64,000 bases of DNA, taken from positions 636,301-700,300 of the forward strand of contig NZ_FQXY01000008.1 of NCBI RefSeq assembly GCF_900130125.1, read 5' to 3'. The DNA comes from Bacteroides congonensis. GTDB lineage: Bacteria; Bacteroidota; Bacteroidia; Bacteroidales; Bacteroidaceae. This document shows, piece by piece, positions 18,878 through 26,661 of this stretch. The notes under the pieces were generated by a model. That model made no database searches and was not told where the DNA came from. It saw only the letters and a program-made list of their open reading frames with translations. How positions within the stretch are numbered: the stretch's first letter is position 1; each line of letters opens with the position of its first letter. Both the position numbers and the translations under genes were made by a program.

Positions 18878-19369
18878 TTATGCTGCCGGATCCGGAGTCT
18901 CGCCGTCATCCCCACCCGGATTCGGGTCGGGATTTCCGCCCGGTTTTTCCGGGTCGCTTTTGTCTCCGTCGTTGTTTTCAGGTTTATATTTGCTGTATTC
19001 CAGCGTTTTCAGCGCATTCTTGATTTCCTTACCGGGACGGAAACGGACGCGGGCGCCTTTAATCAGTCCCTCTTTCACGTCTTTCGGGATGAGTGCGCCC
19101 GAACTGCGCAGCGTGACATAGAACGAACCGAGGCCACCCAGACGGACGATTTCCGCTTTTTTGAAACTCTCTATCATTTCCGTCTGGAGCGCACGCAGCA
19201 CGCAGAGCACGTCCGCCCAGTTCACGGTACTCGAACGCTGGATGCGTTCCGCCATCTCGTCGATATCTATCTCGCCGCTCGACTTGGTCAGGGCGTAATA
19301 CATATCCGGCTTTTCCTTGTCCAGCATGTTTTTACGAAGCACGCTGGTGAATGAAAATACTTTTGCCAT
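18878..19369 (-). CDS. HU-family (HU-HIG type) DNA-binding protein
   Basis: A 163-residue HU/IHF-like protein of the larger Bacteroidales type. The HU fold spans about residues 35-125: the dimerising helices (SSTVNWADVLCVLRALQTEM), the VRLGGLGSFYVTL beta core and the arm around VRFRPGKEIKNAL. A Pro/Gly/Asp-rich acidic tail follows (residues about 138-163), absent from standard HU. Presumably it bends DNA or acts in nucleoid organisation. It is the first gene of the HU-amidase-micro-protein run; a TACCTTCG sequence near 19445 on the minus strand is a weak promoter candidate. Confidence 0.88.
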   Translation of the reverse strand: MAKVFSFTSVLRKNMLDKEKPDMYYALTKSSGEIDIDEMAERIQRSSTVNWADVLCVLRALQTEMIESFKKAEIVRLGGLGSFYVTLRSSGALIPKDVKEGLIKGARVRFRPGKEIKNALKTLEYSKYKPENNDGDKSDPEKPGGNPDPNPGGDDGETPDPAA

Positions 19370-19565
19370 AAAATTCTTTGATTTTTAATCGTTAATTATT
19401 AATTGTCTAATAGTCTCATAAGTGGTTCCTTGCTTATGACACTACGAAGGTACGGCAACGGGGATGGGGGATGTCGGTATTTGTCCGCAGGTGTCCGGTA
19501 TTGTCTGTTATTGTCGGATAATGTCTTTTAATGTCTATATCTATAAGAAAATAAAGGTTGTATTA

Positions 19566-19597
19566 TTTGACAATTAGGCGGATTCTTACTATCTTTA
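19566..19597 (+). promoter_or_regulatory. Putative promoter of the DUF4248 gene
   Basis: TTTG (19566-19569), a 20-base spacer and TATCTTTA (19590-19597) fit the Bacteroides -33/-7 pattern with one mismatch. Start of the gene lies 31 bases downstream. Confidence 0.65.
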
Positions 19598-19628
19598 TAC
19601 CATTATATAATACCAATAAATAACAATA

Positions 19629-19865
19629 ATGAACACAACGAAAGAAGAGAAAAATTTTGAATTGAGAGCGTATGACAAAGTCGAACTGGCGTTGCTCTAC
19701 TGTCCCGGCCGTTCGGAAGAAACGGCGATGAAAACACTGACACGGTGGATTAACGGATGCGGACAGTTGGTGCAGGCATTGCGCGATATCGGATACAATT
19801 CGCGCCGGCATCGCTTTCTGCGTCAAGAGGTGGAACAGATAGTCCGCTATCTGGGAGAGCCTTGA
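19629..19865 (+). CDS. DUF4248-like small protein
   Basis: A 78-residue cytoplasmic protein with the pattern ELRAYDKVELALLYCPG...TLTRWINGC...LRDIGYNSRRHRFLRQEVEQIVRYLGEP, typical of the Bacteroidales DUF4248 family. The YNSRRHRFLRQEVEQIVRYL end resembles a winged-helix/MerR-like DNA-binding motif (a helix ending on a basic turn, then 'f.p.qv..iv'). It is transcribed divergently from the HU-amidase genes, which suits a regulator of them (inference). A good promoter lies just upstream. Confidence 0.82.
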   Translation: MNTTKEEKNFELRAYDKVELALLYCPGRSEETAMKTLTRWINGCGQLVQALRDIGYNSRRHRFLRQEVEQIVRYLGEP

Positions 19866-20111
19866 GGAAAAATGCGATAAAAAAATGAAGTACTTCTCCC
19901 TTCTTCTTCCGGTACATCTTTTGGCTTGAGTCTGTACTTGGTTTGTCCGGTTGTTGTACTTCACTTCGTTGGTTCTACTACTTGTCCGCTATGGGTCAAG
20001 TACTTGGTTTCTGTTCGGCAGATACGTCTTTATACTGCACAAACGTACATATTAAATACTGTTTTCATCTACCCGTTTTACTGCCACTACTGACAACTGC
20101 CAACTATGGGC

Positions 20112-22562
20112 TTATTTGTCAGTGATTTTTTTGATACGTATATACGTATTCTCTTGTTTATCAATATATTGATTCTCTATCGCATGTTTCAGATATCTAC
20201 ATGCGCTTCTTTCGCTGATGCCAATTTTCTGTGCCTTGTCGATGAATTCTTTGTATGTAAATTTCTTGTTAATCTGATTGATTACAGGCCCTATGCGGAA
20301 GTAAGATTTCAATGGTTTGGATTTCACATCATCTCCCGGCAGTGAAGAAGAGAGCAGCAGACTGTGGCTGGTGGTGGTCTTCACAATGCCCATTGCCGCA
20401 TGGAAATCCTCATCCGAGCAGATATACTCTTTCATCTGCAAAGTTCCTTCACACTTGCGCAGGGCGGTGAGGATACTGGCTATACGCACCACGATTAATG
20501 CGGCACGAAGCACGATAGACCCGGGAGCATCGGCCTTTTCACTGGCTACTTCGTCCAGAAGTCGGGAGAAGTAGGCGGTATGCTCTTCCCACTGGCTGTC
20601 GCTCAGGGTGACTTCCGTAGGCGACTGTTGCAGGAATAAGAACATATCGAGCACTTCACCGCTGAGTTTTTTGAAGAAAGTGTCGTAGTCTTCCTTGCCT
20701 CTGATGGGCGCGGCGGAACGGTACTTCCAGCGTGATTCGGCGGTGAGTATGACGAAGCGGCTGTACAGCCCGTTGCCCAAAGAAGGGATGAAGAAAGCAA
20801 GCTGGTTGGGGGTGCCGGTGAACGAGAGAGCCAGATGCGGGTCTTCGGCACAGATAATCTGGTCGTCTACCTTGTAGTCCGTTGATACGGGTTCGTGGTG
20901 GAAGGCGGCGCGGAACACATCGTCATGATGTCCGCACTTTTGTCTCATGGCACCGGATATCATATCAAGTTCAGAGGCGTTGATGATGAGCCCGAGTTTG
21001 CCGTTGATTTTCAGACGCCTGATTAACTGGTTCTTGGATGTGTTGGGGGCGCCGCAGAGATACAGGTATTCGGGTTTTTCGGGCATGGAAGGGAGAGCGG
21101 TAGCAGCAGGCGATGCTCCTTTCTTGTTGGGCAGGTTGGCTTTCTCCCAAGTCTCCAATTCACGTTCGTAGGCTTCTTTTTTCTTTTTGTTCTCTCCTTT
21201 CAGATAGTTGTTGATGGATTCGGGAAGCCTGCTTGCTAGTGTGAGAAGTCCTTTTCCGGAAGCCGATGAAGCAATGACGAGAAGAAAAATATGAGGGCTG
21301 TAGTAACGTTGGTCGAAACTTACGGTTACGTTGGGCATGCATCCGCTCAGGTTCGCCAGTATGCCCAGCAGGAGAATGTCACGTTCGCGGTCGGTGCGGG
21401 CGGCTGTGAGGGCTCTTTGAAGGAATGAGGGGAGATGCCGGTAAACCTCTGCCGGAATACAGGGTGATGAAGAGCGGAGTTCTTCGTCTTTTATTGACAG
21501 TTCCTCTTCATCGGCGGTGGTATTTTCCGGATAATTCTGCCCATAGTTGGCAGTTGGCAGTGTTGGCAGTAGATTAGGGGTGTTTTCGGGCTTGTATGAT
21601 AAGTCAACGTATTGATATCCAGAAGACAAGTCTTTCTGTAATTCTTGGCGGGTATATCCGTTCCCTAAAATTTCTGCTGCCATAACAGATGTTAATTTTT
21701 CAAGTTCCTCTTTTGAAAATCCCTTACGTCGTGCGCTTCTTCCCAAGGCGAGCATGGATTCGTGTCGGTTTCCTTTCTGCCAGGGGTGGTACTGGAAGAA
21801 GGTGTGGACGAAGGCTTCGATATATCCGCAGGCTTCGGTGAGGGGCGGGATGGGAGAGAACTTGCCGTTGATGCCTGTGGGGTAGGGGGTACTGTTGCCG
21901 TTGGTATATGTATATCGGGGGGAGTGGACGAGTTGTGCCAGGGAAGGGTCGGTAGCCAGTTCCTCACGCCAAGGGTAAGGTTCGGGAGCAGGGTTGTAGT
22001 AAGCGTCGGGATCCCATACGCAGGAACAGGGTTGGGTGATGCGGGCGCACTGCTCGTCGCAGGGATGTCCGGCGATGCGTTGCAGTGTTTGCTGGCAGAT
22101 GGCGTAGGCGAGGGGATACTCTTCGGGGGTGTTGACATCGAGGTAGACGATGATTTTCAGGCCTTCGTCGGAGATGCTGTTGTGGGCGTAGGTCACGTAG
22201 GGGAGACGGCAGATGAGGGCTTTGATTTCCAAAGTCCGCTGTCCGCAGTGGTCAAGGTCGTACATGGCGAGGCTGCTCATCTTTTCCAGGTTGGCGGCTG
22301 CGTGGCTGCAATGAGGGCGGCAGATGCCTTCGACGATGACGACGGGCATCGAGTCCTTGGTCATCTTGGCTTCGTTTTCGCGGTCGGGACGGCCTTTCAG
22401 TTTCCGGTACGATTCGGTTTTGGGCTTCCATAGGGGGCTCGTTTCTTGCAGGTAGAGGTCGTGCAGGGTGATGATGGTGGATTCTTTGCTCCACAGGTTG
22501 TTGAAAAAAGAAAAGGAGAATTGTCTGGTTGCGGGTTGCGACGATGGGGCGGTTGTTTCCAT
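20112..22562 (-). CDS. BT4734-like/DUF3987 protein, putative primase-helicase-like
   Basis: An 816-residue cytoplasmic protein. The N-terminal part (about 30-230; IVEGICRPHCSHAAANLEKMSSLAMYDLDHCG) resembles the BT4734/VirE-N domain, a primase-like fold; the C-terminal part (about 380-740; VIASSASGKGLLTLASRLPESI, a Walker-A-like SASGKG) resembles DUF3987, related to mobile-element replication proteins. The start at 22562 is preferred over an in-frame ATG at 22682 because a TACTTTTG promoter box (22668-22675) would start the mRNA downstream of the longer start. It is a regular partner of DUF4248/HU/amidase cassettes in Bacteroides and is probably phage- or plasmid-derived. Confidence 0.83.
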   Translation of the reverse strand: METTAPSSQPATRQFSFSFFNNLWSKESTIITLHDLYLQETSPLWKPKTESYRKLKGRPDRENEAKMTKDSMPVVIVEGICRPHCSHAAANLEKMSSLAMYDLDHCGQRTLEIKALICRLPYVTYAHNSISDEGLKIIVYLDVNTPEEYPLAYAICQQTLQRIAGHPCDEQCARITQPCSCVWDPDAYYNPAPEPYPWREELATDPSLAQLVHSPRYTYTNGNSTPYPTGINGKFSPIPPLTEACGYIEAFVHTFFQYHPWQKGNRHESMLALGRSARRKGFSKEELEKLTSVMAAEILGNGYTRQELQKDLSSGYQYVDLSYKPENTPNLLPTLPTANYGQNYPENTTADEEELSIKDEELRSSSPCIPAEVYRHLPSFLQRALTAARTDRERDILLLGILANLSGCMPNVTVSFDQRYYSPHIFLLVIASSASGKGLLTLASRLPESINNYLKGENKKKKEAYERELETWEKANLPNKKGASPAATALPSMPEKPEYLYLCGAPNTSKNQLIRRLKINGKLGLIINASELDMISGAMRQKCGHHDDVFRAAFHHEPVSTDYKVDDQIICAEDPHLALSFTGTPNQLAFFIPSLGNGLYSRFVILTAESRWKYRSAAPIRGKEDYDTFFKKLSGEVLDMFLFLQQSPTEVTLSDSQWEEHTAYFSRLLDEVASEKADAPGSIVLRAALIVVRIASILTALRKCEGTLQMKEYICSDEDFHAAMGIVKTTTSHSLLLSSSLPGDDVKSKPLKSYFRIGPVINQINKKFTYKEFIDKAQKIGISERSACRYLKHAIENQYIDKQENTYIRIKKITDK

Positions 22563-22667
22563 AATGAGTTGTTTTTTATTTATTATAATGTGTTTTGTGA
22601 GATAAAGAAGGGAGAATAGTAGTGGCGACAGATGCGCATAGAATGGTCGGTTCCTTAAGTCGGGGGA

Positions 22668-22675
22668 CAAAAGTA
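22668..22675 (-). promoter_or_regulatory. Putative -7 box of the DUF3987-type gene
   Basis: TACTTTTG on the minus strand (TAnnTTTG consensus). It places the transcript start near 22661, about 100 bases before the chosen ATG. Confidence 0.5.
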
Positions 22676-22736
22676 GGAACAATGTAAGGAAGGTGGAAAT
22701 GTTAAAAATAAGCGTAAATGTCGTGTCAACGGATTT

Positions 22737-23438
22737 TTATTCTGCCACGATGACCTCGATGTCATAACCTATGAACAGTCCGCTTTCTATGACGCCGGTG
22801 ATTTTCTTCAGCCGTTCTTCGAGGGAATCGTCAATGGAGCTGAAGCGGGTGTCGAGGATGAAGTTGCCGTTTTCCGTAAAGATTGGCCTGTCTTTTCCGT
22901 GGGCGGGGCGCAGGATGATTTCCGAAGCGCCCAGTCGTTGCAGTTCGCTTTCTACGTAAGTCAGTGAATCGGGAAATATTTCCACGGGGACGGGGAATTT
23001 GCTTCCCAGCCGGTCGACCCGTTTGCCGGAGTCGATGATGATGAATGTCTTGCGGCTGCTCCGGATGAGCAGCTTCTCTTTAAACATGGCTCCGCCGCGA
23101 CCTTTTATAAGGTTCTGCTGCGGGTCTACTTCGTCCGCTCCGTCGAAAGTCCAGTCGGGGCGTTTGTTCCAGAGGGTCGTTTGGGGGATACCTAGCTGTA
23201 TGCAGGTCATGGCGATTTCTTTGGACGCGGGGATAACTTCGATGCGTAGCTGTTCTTCGCGAATCCGCCGTGCCAGTTCGAACAGCGTCAGGTAGACGGT
23301 GGAGCCGGAGCCGGCTCCGACGGTTTCACCGTCTTTGGCTATTGCGGCAATCTCACGAGCTACGTGTTCTTTCGCTTCACGGTTGATAATGGTGTCCGAC
23401 CATTGAAGATGCTTTATCAGATGATTTTCCCAGTCCAT
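22737..23438 (-). CDS. rpiA: Ribose-5-phosphate isomerase A
   Basis: A 233-residue cytoplasmic enzyme that interconverts ribose 5-phosphate and ribulose 5-phosphate in the pentose phosphate pathway. RpiA signatures are present: GAGSGSTVYLTLFELA (phosphate-binding loop), the IPASKEIAM segment, DGADEVDPQQNLIKGRGGAM carrying the catalytic Asp/Glu region, and DSGKRVDRLGSKFPVPVEIFP with the Lys of the active site. The length is normal. It is a monocistronic-looking minus-strand gene with no obvious link to the neighbouring cassette. Confidence 0.88.
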   Translation of the reverse strand: MDWENHLIKHLQWSDTIINREAKEHVAREIAAIAKDGETVGAGSGSTVYLTLFELARRIREEQLRIEVIPASKEIAMTCIQLGIPQTTLWNKRPDWTFDGADEVDPQQNLIKGRGGAMFKEKLLIRSSRKTFIIIDSGKRVDRLGSKFPVPVEIFPDSLTYVESELQRLGASEIILRPAHGKDRPIFTENGNFILDTRFSSIDDSLEERLKKITGVIESGLFIGYDIEVIVAE

Positions 23439-23661
23439 AGGTTTGCGGTTTATATTTCTCTATTATATATAACGGGTGAACGGATAGGTTTGTTTATTTA
23501 TATGTATCTTTGTTGAGTTAATGATAAATTTAAACATGATTATAGCACGTTTAATTTGTTGATAATTCATCTGTTAATTTTTAACTTAATAGATTTAAAT
23601 GTTAACGAACCTCTGTATTCTATTAAACCGTGTTATAAATCACCCCGATCGGCTCCGTAAA

Positions 23662-23692
23662 TTTGGAGATATGCAGAAAGTCCGTATCTTTG
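23662..23692 (+). promoter_or_regulatory. Consensus Bacteroides promoter of a small RNA
   Basis: TTTG (23662-23665), exactly 19 bases, then TATCTTTG (23685-23692): a perfect match to the TTTG-N19-TAnnTTTG pattern. No protein gene follows on this strand. Confidence 0.8.
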
Positions 23693-23698
23693 TACTGT

Positions 23699-23764
23699 GT
23701 TTTTCATAGTATTAGATTTAAGGTTAACAAAGATTGGCTGTCTGGGATAGATAGCCTTTTTTTT
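23699..23764 (+). ncRNA. Putative small RNA, about 65 nt, with own promoter and terminator
   Basis: A transcript from the promoter above would start near 23699 and end at an intrinsic terminator: GGCTGTCT/AGATAGCC (8-bp stem, 5-base loop, 23736-23756) followed by eight T residues (23757-23764). No reading frame with a start fits between. The A/T-rich 5' part (TTCATAGTATTAGATTTAAGG) may be an unstructured seed region. It sits in the 340-base gap between rpiA and the TrhA gene, which are both on the other strand. I know of no named family for it. Confidence 0.68.
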
Positions 23765-23778
23765 GTCCCTACCCTTCG

Positions 23779-24429
23779 TTACAGAATCAGCCATATGGCA
23801 ATGATGTGCCCTATGCTTCCGCCCAGGCAAAACAAGTGGAAAGTGGCATGCATATAAGGTTTGCGCAATGAATAGAAAATAGCTCCTGCGATATAAGAAA
23901 TGCCACCGCCTATCAGCCACCAAAAAGCAGGGGTGGCACCTGTCATTTCCAACTGATCCAATAAAGGTTTCAGAGCGACCAATATCGAAGCACCCATACC
24001 TACGTAACAGACAGTTTCGAGGTTGCTGTGCTCTTTCAGCTTTTTAAAGCTGAGGACGAAGCCGACAGCGGCCGACAGCCATACGAAAGAGAATATTCCC
24101 CAACCCCAACCGCCTGCATGGCGCAGGGTGAGCAGCGTAAAAGGCGTGTACGTCCCTGCAATATGCAGATAGATAGCTCCGTGGTCGAATTTGCGAAGCA
24201 ATTCCTTCAACTTCCCCGGGCGACTGCCGTGATACCACGTCGAACTGACGTAAGACGACAGCATACCCATCAGATAGACAATGACACAAGGCACTGCCCA
24301 TTGCGGCTCGGCGTTTCCAGAAGCTTTCGCCAACAGGAAATATCCTGCCACAACCCCGAGCAGGATACCTGCCCCATGACTAAGCGTATTCGCCCATTCT
24401 TCTCCGTTACTGTATCGTTTGTTCTTCAA
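23779..24429 (-). CDS. trhA: TrhA/hemolysin III (PAQR) family membrane protein
   Basis: A 216-residue seven-helix membrane protein of the YqfA/HlyIII branch of the PAQR superfamily. Conserved pieces are EEWANTLSHGAGILLG at the N-terminus, SSTWYHGSRPGKLKELLRKFDHGAIYLHIAGTY (the S...H and D/H metal-site residues) split over helices 2-3, and HATFHLFCLGGSIGHI near the end. Relatives regulate membrane lipid homeostasis in Escherichia coli; a true haemolytic role is not implied. It runs away from a CAAAGATA (TATCTTTG) promoter box at 24458-24465 and converges on the small RNA terminator. Confidence 0.88.
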   Translation of the reverse strand: MKNKRYSNGEEWANTLSHGAGILLGVVAGYFLLAKASGNAEPQWAVPCVIVYLMGMLSSYVSSTWYHGSRPGKLKELLRKFDHGAIYLHIAGTYTPFTLLTLRHAGGWGWGIFSFVWLSAAVGFVLSFKKLKEHSNLETVCYVGMGASILVALKPLLDQLEMTGATPAFWWLIGGGISYIAGAIFYSLRKPYMHATFHLFCLGGSIGHIIAIWLIL

Positions 24430-24457
24430 TGTTTTCTTTTTTTGATTTGCTGAGTCG

Positions 24458-24465
24458 CAAAGATA
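24458..24465 (-). promoter_or_regulatory. Putative -7 box of trhA
   Basis: TATCTTTG on the minus strand, about 29 bases before the trhA ATG. Confidence 0.55.
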
Positions 24466-24494
24466 CTTTTATTTTCCGTAACGTATGGTTTCCC

Positions 24495-26477
24495 TTATTC
24501 CTTTTTTAAGATGATTTTGCCACCGTATTGTCCCGCAACCAACTTGCGGAAAGCGATGAATGCCAGGTATTCATCGGGAGCGTAAATACCTTTCGGCATG
24601 AATAAATGATGAACGATGCAAATCTCCTTCTCCTTCACCTCGACGGTGGAATGGAAACTCCCGAATTTGCCCGTTACGTCAATCGGTTTGGGAAGTCCCT
24701 CGATGGCATATCCGTCCGGCAGATGGATGCGGATGCTGTCCGTGTCCGAGTAGCCGTAGTTGATGTGGATGGGATACGTGCGCTTCGTGACGGAAGGGAC
24801 GCTGAACCCTTTTCTGAAAATGTTGGCAGGGATAAACAGGCGGTTTCCCGTCTTATTCCCGTACTGGTTGCTGCTGACGGAATAGTTGAACGTGATGGAT
24901 GGAGCCGTCTCTTTGCATTCTTTGATTTGCAGGTTCAGAATGTCAGCCTGCGACAGGTTGATGTCCCTACGGATGCGGTCTTTCTGTTTGTTGGGTGGCA
25001 GGTAGACGATGCCTGCTTCGCTTTCGTACTGGAATAGCCGGGATATTTCGTTGACCGATATTTTAGCTTCAGCCGTGGGCGAGAGCGTGATGTCGGCAAC
25101 GATGCGTTGCGTGTTCAGCGAATCGGGATAGGTAGGCAGACGGTGTATCCTGCCGCCTGCCGGTTCTATCAGCAGTGCGTCGTGTCCGGCAATGCCCTGA
25201 TGGACGTAGCCGAAAGGAAGTTGCGGATTGGTGCATTCCAGCCAGAGCGTGTCCTGCGGGAGCGGAACTTGCAGGATGACGTGGTTCATCTGGTTGGCGC
25301 TCGAAAAATCGGGGAGAAGCCGTTCGTTCGTGGTACTGATGACGGTGTAGGTAGAGGGGATGCCCAATTCTTTCAGCATGGCACGGGTGTAATTGGACAA
25401 GCCTTTGCAGTCACCGAACCCTGTGCGGCAGACATCGGTGGCGGCGATAGGCTGCAAACCGCCGATACCTAACTGGATGCTGACGTAACGGGTGGTCTTG
25501 GCGAGATAATCGTAGACGGCTTTCACTTTCTCACGGTCGGTGGAGCAGTTGGCGGTCAGTTCGTGCAGCTTGGCGCGGAAAGGCTCGGTGAGCAGGTCGC
25601 GTCCGTCGAGAAGTTTGTATTGCCATTCTCCGTATTTTTGCCAGGTGCTCAAGTCTCCTTCGGATTTGTCGTACTTGAAAGCGGAAGGAGCAAAGTAAAC
25701 GCGGGGAAACAACTCCGCAAAGCTCGGGCCGAAAGGCTCTTTGAGGATGGGAGGTAATTTCAGGGCGGTCACTTCGATGATTTGTTGCCCTTCGGCACCG
25801 GTGGATTCCTTCACTTTGATGCCTTGGCCTTCTGCACCTTTGCTTTCGGTGATTTGACCTTCAATGCCTTTGTTTGTTGTTTCCGGTTCCTGCGTGTTCA
25901 ATTCACGATAGCGGCAACCTTGTCCGGCAGGAAGTTCGATGCGGTAGGTCGCTTTTTCTACGGCTTGGCTGAAGCTCGTTTGCGGGATGAAGGTGGAGTA
26001 ACCGATCAGCCCGTTGTTGCATTTCATTTCCCATTCATATTTCACGGTGAAGGGGAAGGAAGGGTAGTTGCACTCGTAATAATAGAAATAATCGTCTGTG
26101 GTGAGCGAGGAACTGTATTCGCTCTTTTGAAGGTCGGATTTCTTTATCTTACGTACAGTCTGTCCTGAAGCGTTGATGATTTCTCCGGAGAATTTCTGCA
26201 GGGAACGAAACATGTCGCATCCGCAATAGAAGGCGGCATCTTCCAGTCCTTTACGGTTGAGTATGGTGATAGTCCGGCTTTCCTTTTCTACGGATTGGGT
26301 CATTGACTTGCAGAGAATTTCTGTCCGGGCGTCCGTGACGACGGAGTTGGCATCCTTCATCGTGTCTTGTGCGCGGACGGGCGTTGCCAAAGAACATAGG
26401 CAAAAAACGACATAAGACAGGGCGGGTACTTTCTTTAGGAAGTGCTTTATCAAGTTGGTTTGATTGGGATGTTTCAT
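24495..26477 (-). CDS. Exported DUF3857 protein with active-site transglutaminase-like domain
   Basis: A 660-residue protein with a long signal peptide ending near AQDTM (residue 37). A DUF3857 domain covers about 60-250, a transglutaminase-like fold about 300-430 and a DUF3858-like beta domain the rest. The triad seems intact: Cys357 in FGDCKGL, His399 in MNHVIL and an acidic residue in the LECTN segment. Residues about 200-232 form a low-complexity insert with three AEGQ/EGQ-type repeats, unusual inside DUF3857. Likely a periplasmic or surface peptidase/transglutaminase-like enzyme; the substrate is unknown. It forms a tandem with the related gene at 26662, with a palindromic repeat between them. 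Confidence 0.84.
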   Translation of the reverse strand: MKHPNQTNLIKHFLKKVPALSYVVFCLCSLATPVRAQDTMKDANSVVTDARTEILCKSMTQSVEKESRTITILNRKGLEDAAFYCGCDMFRSLQKFSGEIINASGQTVRKIKKSDLQKSEYSSSLTTDDYFYYYECNYPSFPFTVKYEWEMKCNNGLIGYSTFIPQTSFSQAVEKATYRIELPAGQGCRYRELNTQEPETTNKGIEGQITESKGAEGQGIKVKESTGAEGQQIIEVTALKLPPILKEPFGPSFAELFPRVYFAPSAFKYDKSEGDLSTWQKYGEWQYKLLDGRDLLTEPFRAKLHELTANCSTDREKVKAVYDYLAKTTRYVSIQLGIGGLQPIAATDVCRTGFGDCKGLSNYTRAMLKELGIPSTYTVISTTNERLLPDFSSANQMNHVILQVPLPQDTLWLECTNPQLPFGYVHQGIAGHDALLIEPAGGRIHRLPTYPDSLNTQRIVADITLSPTAEAKISVNEISRLFQYESEAGIVYLPPNKQKDRIRRDINLSQADILNLQIKECKETAPSITFNYSVSSNQYGNKTGNRLFIPANIFRKGFSVPSVTKRTYPIHINYGYSDTDSIRIHLPDGYAIEGLPKPIDVTGKFGSFHSTVEVKEKEICIVHHLFMPKGIYAPDEYLAFIAFRKLVAGQYGGKIILKKE

Positions 26478-26532
26478 AATATATAAAGATTAAGCATTGT
26501 AGGTGCTATGTCACATGAATGATAATTTTAAA

Positions 26533-26616
26533 TTAGGCACGGATTACACGGATTTCACGGTTTTAAGAAATATGATTATATAAAGCAACAGCGTAATCTG
26601 TGTAATCCGTGCCTAA
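26533..26616. repeat. Dispersed GGCACGGATTACACGG palindromic element, copy 3
   Basis: TTAGGCACGGATTACACGG at the left and TGTGTAATCCGTGCCTAA at the right form the outer arms; the next part of the left arm (ATTTCACGG) is shared with copy 2. It lies in the 184-base spacer between the two DUF3857 genes. Confidence 0.85.
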
Positions 26617-26661
26617 AATACTAATACACCGAATGGAAACCTTGCTCCGGCGCTACGCCGG

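Noticed and set aside
20094..21556. 18-base inverted match (CAACTGCCAACTATGGGC near 20094, reverse copy near 21539)
   Set aside because: The inner copy is coding sequence of the DUF3987-type gene and the outer one abuts its stop; without other copies it may be chance or a small rearrangement.
21762..22433. Plus-strand frame of 223 codons opposite the DUF3987-type gene
   Set aside because: Gly/Val/Asp-rich antisense translation of a real gene, no start signal and no homology pattern.
10471..22562. Complete prophage or integrative element
   Set aside because: No integrase, terminase, portal, relaxase or att-like direct repeats flank the region; only phage-like single genes are present.
22563..22682. 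Longer start (ATG 22682) of the DUF3987-type gene
   Set aside because: The -7 box at 22668-22675 lies inside that extension, so the transcript would begin downstream of this ATG.
23779..24429. True haemolysin/virulence factor
   Set aside because: The family name hemolysin III is historical; sequence features match TrhA/PAQR membrane proteins linked to lipid homeostasis.
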